From Sergeia podlipaevii (Eukaryota > Euglenozoa > Kinetoplastea > Trypanosomatida > Trypanosomatidae), in the NCBI GenBank assembly GCA_030849805.1, contig JASANZ010002151.1:1-55176 (forward strand): a stretch of DNA of 55,176 nucleotides, read 5' to 3'. This document shows positions 1 through 10,299 of this stretch, in pieces; positions within the stretch are counted from its first letter, which is position 1, and every line of letters starts with the position of its first letter. A program made the translations under genes and the position numbers. The notes beneath the pieces were generated by a model that saw nothing but the letters and a program-made list of their open reading frames with translations, was not told where the DNA came from and did not search any database.

Positions 1-1
1 G

Positions 2-2617
2 ATGTGGCGGAAGCTGCAGCCCACCGTACACTCTGTAGAGGTTGCGGAGAGTAGCAGCAAGGAAAAGAGTGCAACACCAGCGCCAAGTGGCACTCCGTTT
101 AGTCGACTTGAGGAGCATGAGGAGGCCTTGTATCTAGACCGCAGCACACTCATTGCGTGCCTGCGGCGCGGAGATGGGGTGTCACTTGCAGATGCGCGGC
201 CGCTTTCTGCCTCTGGCATTCGCTGCCTTCCTGCGTTACCCAATGCAGTGGCGGCCTTTGCCCAGCACTTACGCGTTCCTCTTATGCCTAATCAGCAGCA
301 GCAGCATCATCAATCAGGGCAACATACTGATCCCGACCTTGAGTACGTCTTTGCCATCACGGAGCGAGATGGTAATGTGGATCTTGGTCTGTTGATGCTG
401 TCTACGCATCTTGATGCCCTTCTTCAGGAACTGGCGGCGGTACAGCCACAACAGCAAAGGTCAAAAGATGAAACCAGGAACGAAGACACCACTATTGCCT
501 CTGTACCATTACCAGCGGAAGTGACGACTGCTGACGAGCTGGCGGCCCCCGAGGCAAATGCAAACGCGGAAACCATCCACGTTGTAGAGGTTGAAGCAGC
601 AGCTACCTCAGCAGAATCAGTGGAGAAAGAGGAGGCGACAGAAACGTCTCCAGCCCCGGCGCTAGAGTTTCACAAGGACTCGAGCGTTGACACTAGCGCT
701 GAGAGTGATAGTATCAGTACTGCTGCTGTTGAATTGCCACCTACCGGCGTAGAGGACGCCGTCTCACAAGCCTCTGGTCGGGGATTTCTTTCCTCCCCAT
801 CTATACATCGGCCAGACATACCACCATCCACTCCAAATGTGACTGTCCCACTCATTGAAGGCAATGCTCAGCCCGTGCTGTATGGACTTTGCGCTGTGGT
901 GTCGAGGCGCGACAGCACAGTTCGCCGGGGCGGTATCACCAAGAGCGTTGCGGTGCTCGGTCCCTCTTTAACTTGGCTGGAGCCCTTCTTCCCTATTCTC
1001 GTAGAGGCTGCTCAGTACTGCTGCGATGTGGTCGGCTGTGATGGGCCTGCGATTGCGCAGCAGTCCAAGGCACTGGAGCAGTGCTTCATCTCCATAACGC
1101 GGGCGAGCCCTCTCGTGGCGGCCGCACTTACTCGCTCGCCACCGCTCGTTGCGGAAGTACGTCGGTTCTGCACGCTCAGTGAAGCCCAGCGATCTTTTAT
1201 TCGTCATCGGGACAGCTCTTTTGGGACTGGGCGAGAGCTACACATCCCCATCGCCCCGACCGCGCTGCTGAGCAACACACCTGCGAGCCGCTACAGCGTA
1301 GAGACACTCATTGACGTGCTGGGGTGCGCCTTCATGCACTTGGTAGACGCAATTCTGACGGAGCGGCGCATTATGGTGTTGTCGCGTCAAGGAATGCCGA
1401 CTGATGTGTGTGAGGCGACCCTCGCGCTCGGCAGGATCGGTGAGCTGCTCGATGGTGGCTTCATGGAAAGAAAGGTCTTTCCCTACGCGTCTGTCAACAA
1501 CGTTGACCACTTTCGCCACGTTCCAGGGTACATTGCTGGCACCCTCAACCCTATCTTTGAGGATCCCAAGATTTGGGGCTGGCACGTGCTCTGCGATCTC
1601 GACCGTCGCTGCGTCGTGCGTGCCCCGTCCTTTGATCGATCGCCATTCTCCCTTGTGCCGTCTGGACCATACTCGGGGGCTGGTGGCGGCGGCGGCGGAG
1701 GTCTGGGCTCGCTACACCAAGACGCTCCCAACTCCTTTGCTAGTGTCCCCAGCGGCGCTGCTGGTGGCGGCGCGGCCGCAAGTAGTCGCAAGCCACTCTC
1801 TCTCGCCGCCAACATCTCCGCTGCTACCGTCACACTCGCAAATGCCGTGGCTGCTGGCGTTGGCGCGACAGAAGCGAGCCAGGAGGCGGAGGCACGTGAG
1901 GGGCTCTCCCCGGTTGTGGCGCAGCTCTACAGGGATCTGGCGGCTAGCGCTGCCCATATGCGCATTTTACGTGTTCCAGCGGAAGAGCGGACGAGGCGAC
2001 TACTGCTGACGCTTGAAGAAAGACTGCACACACTCGTGATGGTTGGTCTTGCCACTTCGCTCTCTGCTGCTTCTGCGTTGTCGTCGTCGGCCGCTTCCGC
2101 TGCTATGGGTGCCAGCGAAAGTGGAGAGACGCCTTCGACGCCACCTCTCGTAGTGCCTGTGCCAACTGCCCTTAGCGCAGATTTTAACTGTGCCGCAACG
2201 CTGGCCACATGGAGTCGGGTGCAGACCACTTCACTTTTGGCGCACATGCCAGAGCGCGTCCTGCATCCGTCGGAGGGCTTGACGATGCCACTACTCTGCG
2301 CTGCCTTGCGCCGCTGCGTACGAGACACGGACGTCTTTGGCATACACCGCACGCTCCAAGGACTGCTAAAGGTTGTGCATACTGAGGAAGAAGTGCTGCT
2401 GTTGCTAAGGCGCATGCCAGTGGCAGTCGGCGGTTTGGACCCGGTGGGGATGCAGTTGACGCACTCTTCACTGGCGGTGCGGCGGGCGGCTGCGGAGCTT
2501 CTAAGTAGGATAGAGGCGGTGCCAGATGGAAAGGCTTCTGTGTCTGCGATGAATAGTTTCTTTGTGCTTATTTACGAAGATGTGTCGAAGAGGCTGTTGA
2601 CTATGGCGAACAAGTAG
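2..2617 (+). CDS. DENN-family (SPA/Afi1/DENND6-like) protein, possibly 5'-truncated
   Basis: An 871-residue ORF begins at an ATG two bases into the window, so the true start may lie upstream. Residues about 290-550 resemble the core of DENN proteins of the Afi1/SPA/Avl9 group. A block near 455 contains ERRIMVLS. It is followed by FPYASVNNVDHFRHVPGYI and a GTLNPIFEDP segment near 520, the 'pGYIaGxtNPiFe' signature of that group. The remainder is acidic/Gln-rich (N-terminal third) or Ala/Gly-rich linker (around 560-620), with a helical C-terminus. Family members act as Rab/Arf regulators at membranes in other eukaryotes; a role in vesicle traffic or cell polarity here is inferred. The ORF ends in TAG before a pyrimidine-rich gap. 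Confidence 0.6.
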   Translation: MWRKLQPTVHSVEVAESSSKEKSATPAPSGTPFSRLEEHEEALYLDRSTLIACLRRGDGVSLADARPLSASGIRCLPALPNAVAAFAQHLRVPLMPNQQQQHHQSGQHTDPDLEYVFAITERDGNVDLGLLMLSTHLDALLQELAAVQPQQQRSKDETRNEDTTIASVPLPAEVTTADELAAPEANANAETIHVVEVEAAATSAESVEKEEATETSPAPALEFHKDSSVDTSAESDSISTAAVELPPTGVEDAVSQASGRGFLSSPSIHRPDIPPSTPNVTVPLIEGNAQPVLYGLCAVVSRRDSTVRRGGITKSVAVLGPSLTWLEPFFPILVEAAQYCCDVVGCDGPAIAQQSKALEQCFISITRASPLVAAALTRSPPLVAEVRRFCTLSEAQRSFIRHRDSSFGTGRELHIPIAPTALLSNTPASRYSVETLIDVLGCAFMHLVDAILTERRIMVLSRQGMPTDVCEATLALGRIGELLDGGFMERKVFPYASVNNVDHFRHVPGYIAGTLNPIFEDPKIWGWHVLCDLDRRCVVRAPSFDRSPFSLVPSGPYSGAGGGGGGGLGSLHQDAPNSFASVPSGAAGGGAAASSRKPLSLAANISAATVTLANAVAAGVGATEASQEAEAREGLSPVVAQLYRDLAASAAHMRILRVPAEERTRRLLLTLEERLHTLVMVGLATSLSAASALSSSAASAAMGASESGETPSTPPLVVPVPTALSADFNCAATLATWSRVQTTSLLAHMPERVLHPSEGLTMPLLCAALRRCVRDTDVFGIHRTLQGLLKVVHTEEEVLLLLRRMPVAVGGLDPVGMQLTHSSLAVRRAAAELLSRIEAVPDGKASVSAMNSFFVLIYEDVSKRLLTMANK

Positions 2618-3392
2618 AAGGGGAAGAGAGTGGAGAAGACTGAGAGAGGCGATGGAGAACGTTTGAACCCTCGGTACTCTATTGGCACTCTTTTCTCTCT
2701 TTTTCTTTCGTTCAATTTTATCACTTGCTAGAGAGCAGCCAATACATTTTCCTTTTTTTTTTGATGTTGTTGTTGCGTGCATATTTGACGAATTTGAAAT
2801 GATTGTTAAATATCAACTGAAAAATAGCGAAGAATTGCTCACTTGCGCAAACAGATGCCTGTTCTCTAAAATATGCAAGTTTCTTCTTTGAAGGAAACAA
2901 TTTTATTATTACATATATTTTTCCATTTCAGTTGCATGGCAAACCAACTTTTTTTCTGTACTCGCTGCAACTCTTGACTCAATATCTATCTATCTATCTA
3001 TATGTATATATATACTTACACAACTCTCCGCTGTATCTTTTTCGAACAATGACACTGTAGATGTGGATTGATATACGCATAGATACATCATTCAAAGTGA
3101 TACGTCACCTTTCTGCGTTAGAGATATAAAGGAGTTAGAGTTTCTTAAGTTCTTATCCTATATCATTACAGCTTTTTTATAAGTACCGTATAGATATATA
3201 TCTATTTTGCAAGTATTGAAGATATTTATACACCGACTATTTCTTTATTTATATAATATACAAGAAAAGTGAGCAATCCTCGTTTTCGTGCATTGTTACA
3301 CAGATATATACAACTTTTGGGCACCTCAACCAAAAAGAAGGTACTCAGTTTCATTTTCTTTTCTTGTTTGTCTATATTGGTGGCAGGTTTAG
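2618..3392 (+). other. Intergenic, T-rich with splice signals
   Basis: No gene seen. It contains a TATC/TA microsatellite near 2980-3013. A pyrimidine-rich stretch ends in AG at 3385-3386, a likely spliced-leader acceptor for the gene at 3393. Confidence 0.6.
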
Positions 3393-5606
3393 ATGGAAAC
3401 CGCCGGGGATCGGCTGGTACACCAGCTTTGCGGGATGTCTGAACAGGCATTAGCAATGGCGGCGAGCTTCAAGGTGATCACTACTTGCCTTCAAGAAATT
3501 GTTAGCGCCTGCCCCGATGCTTCGGCCTCGGCTGCAGCAAACAGCCTGCTTTCTTTCAGCGCTTCCTTGTCTAGCACGATGGATGGTGCGTCGCGCAGTC
3601 TGCATGAGTGTATGTGCGACCTCCAATCGATGTCAGAGGCGATGCTACCGGTCATGGCCTCCAACCCCGAGGCAGCCCCAGCGCTCACCATTAATCTCTA
3701 TAGTAGCTTTGCGCGGCAGCTGAGGGACTACTACAGCGAGCTGCGCACTGCCTTCGCAGTACAGGGGGAGGCTTTTGAAAAAGGGAAGGCAGCGTTGTCT
3801 AAAGACGCTCACATGTTACGGTCTGCCTCGCACCAGGCATCCACCAATGATGCGGGGTCGCCAAGCGCACTTCGGTTGCTTTCCTCGTCGACGACTATGC
3901 AGAACGCAGAGCGGCAAGCTTCACATTCTATCGCGTCGGGCACTACGGAAGTGGAGCTGAATTCTAATAGTGGTAGCAAGTACGGTAGCGCGGCCACAGC
4001 AGTTGGGAGGAAGAAGAGTGAACAGCAAGAAAAGAAAACGGACACTCTCAAGGAAAAGAGAGCGAACAACAACTTGAAAGTTGATACAAGTGACAACGCA
4101 AAGACGTCTGAACACATTTCGTTTTCTAGTGATCCTCTTTCTGGTGTCCCCCCAGGCGGCCCTAATCAAGTTGAGCTTGAGGGGATATTCGCCGCCGCTG
4201 AGGCGGGTTCTCCTTTGCGTACCCCAGCGACCCGCACGCTGAGCAGGGCCACTACTACCACTGCAGTTTTCCCTTCTTCAGCAGTGCTGCACCCGGAGCT
4301 GGAGCCCACTCCACTTCATGTCACCGGCACCATTGAGGAGGCTCTCGGTGAACTTGTTCTGGCCACGAGACCGAATGCCTTCTCAAGCGTTGAACTCATC
4401 ACACGTCGCGCACCACTCACCTCTTACTATGTTAGCCTTGTGCGTCCTGGTAGCTTGGCGCACTTTATCTCACGCAACTATATCAACGCCGACGAGGATG
4501 CGCAGGCGGATCTCTTGTGCGACGTGCTAGACACCGACTGCGTGGAGGAGGAGCCTTTCGCTTCTGTGAACGGCGAGGTTAGAGTCACGGAGGCTCAGGA
4601 GGCCGAAGGCGGAGATCTTTCCCACTTGCCGTGCTGTGCTTGGCGCCTCACTAGCAGCGAGGACCACACTCGCAACCTCTACACGGCGTATCTGCTTGCT
4701 GAAGTGCCAAGGTCTCTTGCAGCAACCTCTGATACATCTTCTTCACTGTCGTTAAAGCCTCTCGCTGCCTTCATACACGACTCCTTCACTACAGCAACAG
4801 GGCACCGCGAGGAGGTTCTACACGTTGTGCGCGTAGTTGACAAAGCACCGCAGTTTGCGTTTGTGTCGGTGTACGTTCACTCCCCATCGCGAAGTGGTAT
4901 GGAGAAGTGCGCTACAATGATGAGCTTCACGCGGAGCATGTGCGCGCGTGATGGCTTCATGGAAGTTCCCGAGGCGGAAGTCGTAGGCGTTGTTCAAATC
5001 AGCCAGGAGGAAAGTAGCCGCCACCAGAACGATCGTCACGTGACCCTTACAAGCCCCGGTACGAAATCCTTGGGCCCTTTTAATCCTAATGTTGAGCTAG
5101 CCGATCTTAGTGGACAGACCCCAGAAGGCGGCTATCTCTCTCCGCCACTCTCATTAGGGGACGTGGCTAAAGGCGCTGTGCGTGGTGGCATTGGTGTTCT
5201 CAAGGCTCCTTTCAACGCAGGCCGCGCTGCCGCTGAGGCTATAATGGATGTGACGGGCATGAATGGCGCTGTGCGCAATAGCGCCGAGCAAGCGTTCCGT
5301 CGTGCGTTCCCAGATCTTGCGGACGAAGAAGTGACGGAGTTTTTTCTTGCCTCCTGGCAGGATGGGAGTAGCGCGCGTCAGGGGTATCTCTACGTGATGG
5401 CGCAGGTCGTGTGCTTCTGCGGAGGCGGTGGTTCATTCGTGCTGGAGTACGATGAGGTTAAGGATATTCAAAAGGCGAAGGTGGCGAAGGTGTTTGACAC
5501 GGCGATTGATATGTCTACCCACGTTGGAGAGCACTTCGTCGTGGGCAACTTGGTGCAGCGTGATCAGGTGTTTAGTCTGCTTATGCAATACTGGCTAAAG
5601 CAATAA
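3393..5606 (+). CDS. GRAM-domain protein
   Basis: A 737-residue ORF starts at an ATG just after a pyrimidine tract and AG. The last ~110 residues look like a GRAM domain. FPDLADEEVTEFFLASW is followed by a QGYLYVMAQVVCFC strand, a DEVKDIQKAK segment, and a final FVVGNLVQRDQVFSLLMQYW helix, matching the order of GRAM strands and helix. GRAM domains bind phosphoinositides or proteins at membranes. Residues 1-135 are helical and lack a recognisable signature; a BAR-like fold is possible but unproven. Residues 140-290 are Ser/Lys-rich and probably disordered. A middle region (about 305-520) has alternating strands and may be a lipid-binding domain, but I cannot name it. A membrane-contact or trafficking role is inferred. 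Confidence 0.65.
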   Translation: METAGDRLVHQLCGMSEQALAMAASFKVITTCLQEIVSACPDASASAAANSLLSFSASLSSTMDGASRSLHECMCDLQSMSEAMLPVMASNPEAAPALTINLYSSFARQLRDYYSELRTAFAVQGEAFEKGKAALSKDAHMLRSASHQASTNDAGSPSALRLLSSSTTMQNAERQASHSIASGTTEVELNSNSGSKYGSAATAVGRKKSEQQEKKTDTLKEKRANNNLKVDTSDNAKTSEHISFSSDPLSGVPPGGPNQVELEGIFAAAEAGSPLRTPATRTLSRATTTTAVFPSSAVLHPELEPTPLHVTGTIEEALGELVLATRPNAFSSVELITRRAPLTSYYVSLVRPGSLAHFISRNYINADEDAQADLLCDVLDTDCVEEEPFASVNGEVRVTEAQEAEGGDLSHLPCCAWRLTSSEDHTRNLYTAYLLAEVPRSLAATSDTSSSLSLKPLAAFIHDSFTTATGHREEVLHVVRVVDKAPQFAFVSVYVHSPSRSGMEKCATMMSFTRSMCARDGFMEVPEAEVVGVVQISQEESSRHQNDRHVTLTSPGTKSLGPFNPNVELADLSGQTPEGGYLSPPLSLGDVAKGAVRGGIGVLKAPFNAGRAAAEAIMDVTGMNGAVRNSAEQAFRRAFPDLADEEVTEFFLASWQDGSSARQGYLYVMAQVVCFCGGGGSFVLEYDEVKDIQKAKVAKVFDTAIDMSTHVGEHFVVGNLVQRDQVFSLLMQYWLKQ

Positions 5607-7401
5607 TTCCCTCCCCTTCTCCTTTTCTCTTGCGCTCGTATTTAGTACACCTTGTGTTTACCACCGGGCAACTATTTTTCTTCTTCTTTACACTGTATGT
5701 TTTTTTTCGTTGTTATTCAGTAATATATATATATATATATATAGTTATTATTCGTCGTTTCCCAATATACATGTTTTTTTTTACACCCTTTTTTAAAGTC
5801 AGATTTCTTTTTCTTGTGAATCGTTTATGATGTGTTGATCCACAATGTATTTTCTATGCCTATACCTTGTACTAGTGGCTTGGGATGATAGATAAGACAA
5901 GGATGTATTATAGGTTGCACTGCACAGCTACACAACAGCCCCTTTCTTCTTTATCTATTTATTTATTTATTAATTTATTGGACGGATTGCGCGCTTTGTG
6001 ACTTGCCTGTGCCGGATTTTTTTCCTTTTCTTTTTCTTTCAAAGAGAAAGGATGAGCACTACTTAAATGAGATGAAAGAGGAATGCATTCTTTTTATACA
6101 CATAAATCGTACGCAGCACTATTTCTCAGTTTATTTTTTTTTATTGCGATTTGGGACTTTGCTCAATGTTTTTGTTGTTCTTAAACTTTTTTTTAGTTGT
6201 GTTTTATTACTGTGCGCACCTGTTGTTGTGATCTGCGGGCCCTTTTTTTTTTGCTTCTTGCTTGGTGGAGAGAACAATGAAGGAACGGTACAGACAAAAA
6301 GAGAAGAACTCAGGAGAGAAACAAGGAAAACATGGGAGTGAAGGCAACTTGTGTTAGTTTGTGTCGCCTGCCTATCTAATTGATTCTTTAGGTTCGATTA
6401 CTTGGATGACCTTTTTTTTCTGCGGCTCTTTTTCCCTTCCTTTTCCCCTTTTTTTTTTTAAAAAAAAAAGTTCAATAGAGAGAGTGCACAATGATGTTGT
6501 CCTACTACATTAGCTTTATTTCTCAGTGATGTTTAGCACTGAGTTCTGTTCTATATATATATATTTTTTTTGAATGCTTTTCTTTTTTTTCTTTTCTTCT
6601 TCCTCTTTGATTTCTATCAAAGGAATTAATGCATGCTCTTTTCTTTCTTGTACTTTTTTTTTCTTTTTTCTTCTCATCTCAGTGCACTGGTAAGGTGCTT
6701 TTTTTCTTTTCAAGGGAAAGATATAGTGTGGATTTTTTTTTTCTGCTTTATTTGCCTTTATTTTTTTTTAGCAAGCGAGAAAGGAGTGGCAGTTTCCTGC
6801 GAATTCCTCTTGCTCCTTGCAGGCACTATAAAAGAGAAAACTCCAACATACATATATTGATTCACATCTCTTCTTTTTTTTTTTTTACACGCTTGCATAG
6901 GTGACGCCACTGCTATTTATATATCAATAGGCTTTACTGCCAGGCGCTTTTCTCAACACACTTTTTTTTTTTTTTTTTTAAGAACAACAAAAAGTAAAAG
7001 AACATTTCAAAATTACAAATTGCTTGCGTTAGAAGTAGTTTCTCATTGCGTATCTAGCATTTTTTCTCACATACATTGACGTAAAAGAAAAGAAAAAAAA
7101 GATACCATTGTGCATCGATAGGAGCATACGAGCAAGGTAACACTATTTGCGTACAAACGTACACGTACATACAGAGTTACGCAGGTTGATTTCCATTTGT
7201 TAATTTTTTTTATTTTATTTTTAGCTCTGCGAGCAGTTCTGCATGTTGGCAATATATACAATTTAGTTTTCCTGTCGCATTTTTATTTTTTATTTTACCT
7301 TTGTCTCTTCTGTTTAGCTTAGTCTCCATTTCAGCGGGGCGTTGCCAGCGCTGTGTAAAAGATACCTGTGGATCACATACTTCATAATATATTCCATCAC
7401 T
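5607..7401 (+). other. Long intergenic region, no gene seen
   Basis: About 1.8 kb of T-rich sequence without a convincing gene. It has a TA repeat near 5722-5743 and a T11A10 junction at 6449-6469. Small ORFs here are homopolymer translations rich in Phe, Lys and Ser. A pyrimidine tract with clustered AGs lies at its 3' end. Confidence 0.6.
7278..7334 (+). promoter_or_regulatory. Predicted spliced-leader acceptor region
   Basis: A pyrimidine tract is followed by AG at 7316-7317, 7321-7322 and 7333-7334, about 70-85 bases before the ATG at 7402. This is the usual trypanosomatid trans-splice layout. Confidence 0.5.
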
Positions 7402-10299
7402 ATGTCAGACCACTTTATCTTTGCACGACCGGTTGCCATCACTGAAGAGCGTCTGCGCGAGGCAGCAGCGAAGCTGGCAAAGCAGAGGGCCATGAAGGAA
7501 GCGCTAGATCGCCAGATTATGGAAACAGAACGACAGCGGGCAGAGGCACGGGGGCTACGGGAAGGTGGAGAAAGAGGTTCTTCACCCGCTGCGGTGACCT
7601 CTAGCAATGCGCGCAGGCGTAGCTCTCCTCGGCCTTATCACCAACAAGAGCCCGCTTCGCCGTCACTAAAGGCACACATGAAAGTTCCTGTGTCAGCGCC
7701 AGTGCAGATGGCGCCGGGCCAGTCTCCTGTGACACCTCTTACCCCCGCAAACTCTCACTTAGAGCCAGCACGGTACACCTTTACGTTCGAGGAGGGATTT
7801 GGCAAGTTTATTCGAGCAGGGAGCGGCAATGCAGAGGTATCATCACCACCGCAGCTACAGCAGAAGGCAGAGGTAAGAGGTAAGTTAGGCAGTCCACGCC
7901 CCAACGGGGCCGTTATTGGTGGAGATGGGAACGCTTTAGCTCCGGTGAAGGGGGCACTGGGTGCTCGTCGAGGGCGATCAGGCGCACGGAGAGAAGTCGT
8001 TGCCAGGAATGGTATAATGCCTACAATGTCGCCACAGCCACAGCGGAATATCCTCGGCTCGCCTGGCACTGAGGGTGGCATCTACGAAACCAATTCTCTC
8101 CCGGTCGACCTTGCAGGCATCCTTGGCGGGCGGCGTGCCCCGGCACGTCCCAGTGGTCGTGACAGTTCGAGAACGCCAACCACTGCGGGAGAGAAGTATG
8201 ATGCTCAGTCCCTCCCGGTCGACTTGATCTATCAGATAAGCGCCAGTAAGGATGCGCACTCGCTGTGGCAGAATAACAAAAATAATTATAGTGGTGCCAA
8301 TAATGTTAGCGGCGGCGGAGGAGGCGGCAGAGGCACTGCAGCCCCCAGCATGGGAGCGGTACCGCCGCTTCGAAAGATTTCGGAGACCTATAGTACAGGT
8401 GCCGGAGTCACAAGCCCCATTTCACTTGCATCCGCAATATCGGGAGAGGACGTGTACAATCATGACTGCCTACCTAGAGATTTCAATCTACAGGAGGAAC
8501 TGCGCCGTGTGCAGGAGCTTGCGTCTGGTCATAGTCCACGCTCTCCAATTGGCACACCTCGGCGACTACTCTCACCGCGCGGGGGCAAAGGCCCGGTAGG
8601 AAGCAAGCAGCAGCATCAACAAAAAGGCGCCTCTCCACGTGGCAGCGCACCGCGTCCTGCTGGGAATGTACTTCCACCTTTAGAGAGGGTGCGCCGTGTT
8701 TCTGACAGCCCTTCAGTGGCAGTAGTTGAGCTTTCTTTCAACTCAGCTGGCGAGCACGAGGAGTTGACGCCTGGGCGAGCACCGCCCCGTGTTGCAGCGG
8801 GAGCTAGGGCCCAGTCTCAACAAAGAGCTGGTGTTGGCAAGGATGGACGTCCCGTACAGGGCGGTCAGCAGAGGCAGTCAGCTGTGCAGCAACCAGGCCA
8901 GCGCGCCGCTTCTCGTCAGCCGCAACCTCGTCAGCCTGGAGGCAATACAGCTGCTGTGGAGAGACTTCAGAAAAAGTTGGTAACACGCGAGGTGCAGATG
9001 AAGCGCATGCTGGAGAAGGAGAAGGGTTGGGAGGAACAAGTAAAGCAGCTCAAGGTGGAGCTTCGCAACGCTCGCAAGAAGGAGCGAGATCTTGCCAAGC
9101 TTCCAGTTGACCCCCACGCGGCGGCGTTGGCACCGCCCAAGCGTGCAGAGACCGCGCCGGACCAACCAAAGCTCGCTCATCAGAACAGCAAGAAACCCCA
9201 CCTTCAGCCTCTTCCAGGTCGCAAGCCAGACTTCTCAAAGGCGCGCATTTTCACCGCAGACAACTTTCGCCCGATCACTGCGCCTGACTTTCCCGAGACA
9301 ACCTACACCCAGGATGTGTTTGCCTCAGCCAACGTAGACGACAATGTGGGCGACGATTCACTACAACTTGCGTCGCTCAAGACACGTCAAACAGCCCTCG
9401 GACTGCATCAGGAGGCGGCCAACGAACCTGTGCCGATTGAGTACGAACACTTGATGCAGTTTGCTGAAGCTCAGATTATTTCAAGACAGCAGGCGGACAA
9501 GCTGTGGCTGTTCTTTCTTGCTCGTGGCGGCGACACGGCAGAGGCTTTCGACCAGGGCGACACGGAGGCATCGATTGTTATTGAGGAAGTACCAAGTCTT
9601 CAACAAGAACAGCAGAAGCAGAAAAAGAAGAAGGGGAGTGCGCGCCACAAGTCTACGGAAAAGCCAATGTCTTCGCCGACGTCTCCTCAAACGGTATCTG
9701 CACATCATCGCGAGTATGGGCAAGAGGAGTCGTTTACCAGTGAAGCTGATTATGCCTACGAAGAGGACTACTCCGGTATGTTTGAAAACTCCGCTGCTGT
9801 CCTCATCACGGAGAGTATTGGTGGGAGCGGCGGTGCTACTAGGAATCCAGCACACCCTTATCATTGCGCTCAGCAGCTTCAACTTGTGGCGCCAATAGGA
9901 TCTGGCGCTATATACTTCCAAGGAAAGGGAGAGGAGGAGGATGCGGACTACATGTATGATCAACAGCCTCATACCCCAGTGCTGGCACCTGCACTGCGCC
10001 GCAAGATCAGCCGCTACGCAGAGGGCCTGCAAGTTGCATTAGATGTAGGGAGGAATGCGGCTCCAGCGGCATTGGACGGAAAGAAAGAACAGCGCAGCGA
10101 TCGCTCTGGGGATCACACCTCTCAACCTTCGCGTTCACCATCTGTGGGCCGCAGCCCCAGGCGCTTCGGTGATGAGGAACAAACGGTCTCATCCTCTCGC
10201 AGCAGCCACCTGAGCACGGGGCCGGCAGCGCCATCAGAGGACCAACTCATGCTGCTTCGCAAGCGACACAATCTGAACAGCAACAATGTTCCTCCCTAG
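7402..10299 (+). CDS. Hypothetical coiled-coil, Ser/Pro/Arg-rich protein with three SLPVDL-type motifs
   Basis: A 965-residue protein. I place the start at the ATG at 7402 (MSDHFIFARP); the frame is open upstream but only through a TTG. Residues 14-60 are a charged helix (AAKLAKQRAMKEALDRQIME), and residues about 518-567 form a second coiled coil. Between them lies low-complexity sequence with three copies of a short motif: YETNSLPVDL (residue 228), YDAQSLPVDL (266) and YNHDCLPRDF (352). After the second coil a compact stretch (KPDFSKARIFTADNFRP) precedes a helical EHLMQFAEAQIISRQQADKL segment. I do not recognise a family. The repeated motif suggests multiple docking sites for one partner, possibly cytoskeletal or flagellar; this is inference. 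Confidence 0.7.
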   Translation: MSDHFIFARPVAITEERLREAAAKLAKQRAMKEALDRQIMETERQRAEARGLREGGERGSSPAAVTSSNARRRSSPRPYHQQEPASPSLKAHMKVPVSAPVQMAPGQSPVTPLTPANSHLEPARYTFTFEEGFGKFIRAGSGNAEVSSPPQLQQKAEVRGKLGSPRPNGAVIGGDGNALAPVKGALGARRGRSGARREVVARNGIMPTMSPQPQRNILGSPGTEGGIYETNSLPVDLAGILGGRRAPARPSGRDSSRTPTTAGEKYDAQSLPVDLIYQISASKDAHSLWQNNKNNYSGANNVSGGGGGGRGTAAPSMGAVPPLRKISETYSTGAGVTSPISLASAISGEDVYNHDCLPRDFNLQEELRRVQELASGHSPRSPIGTPRRLLSPRGGKGPVGSKQQHQQKGASPRGSAPRPAGNVLPPLERVRRVSDSPSVAVVELSFNSAGEHEELTPGRAPPRVAAGARAQSQQRAGVGKDGRPVQGGQQRQSAVQQPGQRAASRQPQPRQPGGNTAAVERLQKKLVTREVQMKRMLEKEKGWEEQVKQLKVELRNARKKERDLAKLPVDPHAAALAPPKRAETAPDQPKLAHQNSKKPHLQPLPGRKPDFSKARIFTADNFRPITAPDFPETTYTQDVFASANVDDNVGDDSLQLASLKTRQTALGLHQEAANEPVPIEYEHLMQFAEAQIISRQQADKLWLFFLARGGDTAEAFDQGDTEASIVIEEVPSLQQEQQKQKKKKGSARHKSTEKPMSSPTSPQTVSAHHREYGQEESFTSEADYAYEEDYSGMFENSAAVLITESIGGSGGATRNPAHPYHCAQQLQLVAPIGSGAIYFQGKGEEEDADYMYDQQPHTPVLAPALRRKISRYAEGLQVALDVGRNAAPAALDGKKEQRSDRSGDHTSQPSRSPSVGRSPRRFGDEEQTVSSSRSSHLSTGPAAPSEDQLMLLRKRHNLNSNNVPP

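Noticed and set aside
1238..2471. Minus-strand ORFs opposite large genes
   Set aside because: Shadows with Arg/Ser/Ala-rich composition, and no sign of a strand switch in the window.
7342..7401. Upstream in-frame extensions starting at TTG or GTG (also before 15531, 17158, 32883 and 48698)
   Set aside because: Trypanosomatid nuclear genes start at ATG, and the extensions translate leader or pyrimidine tract sequence. The first good ATG was used.
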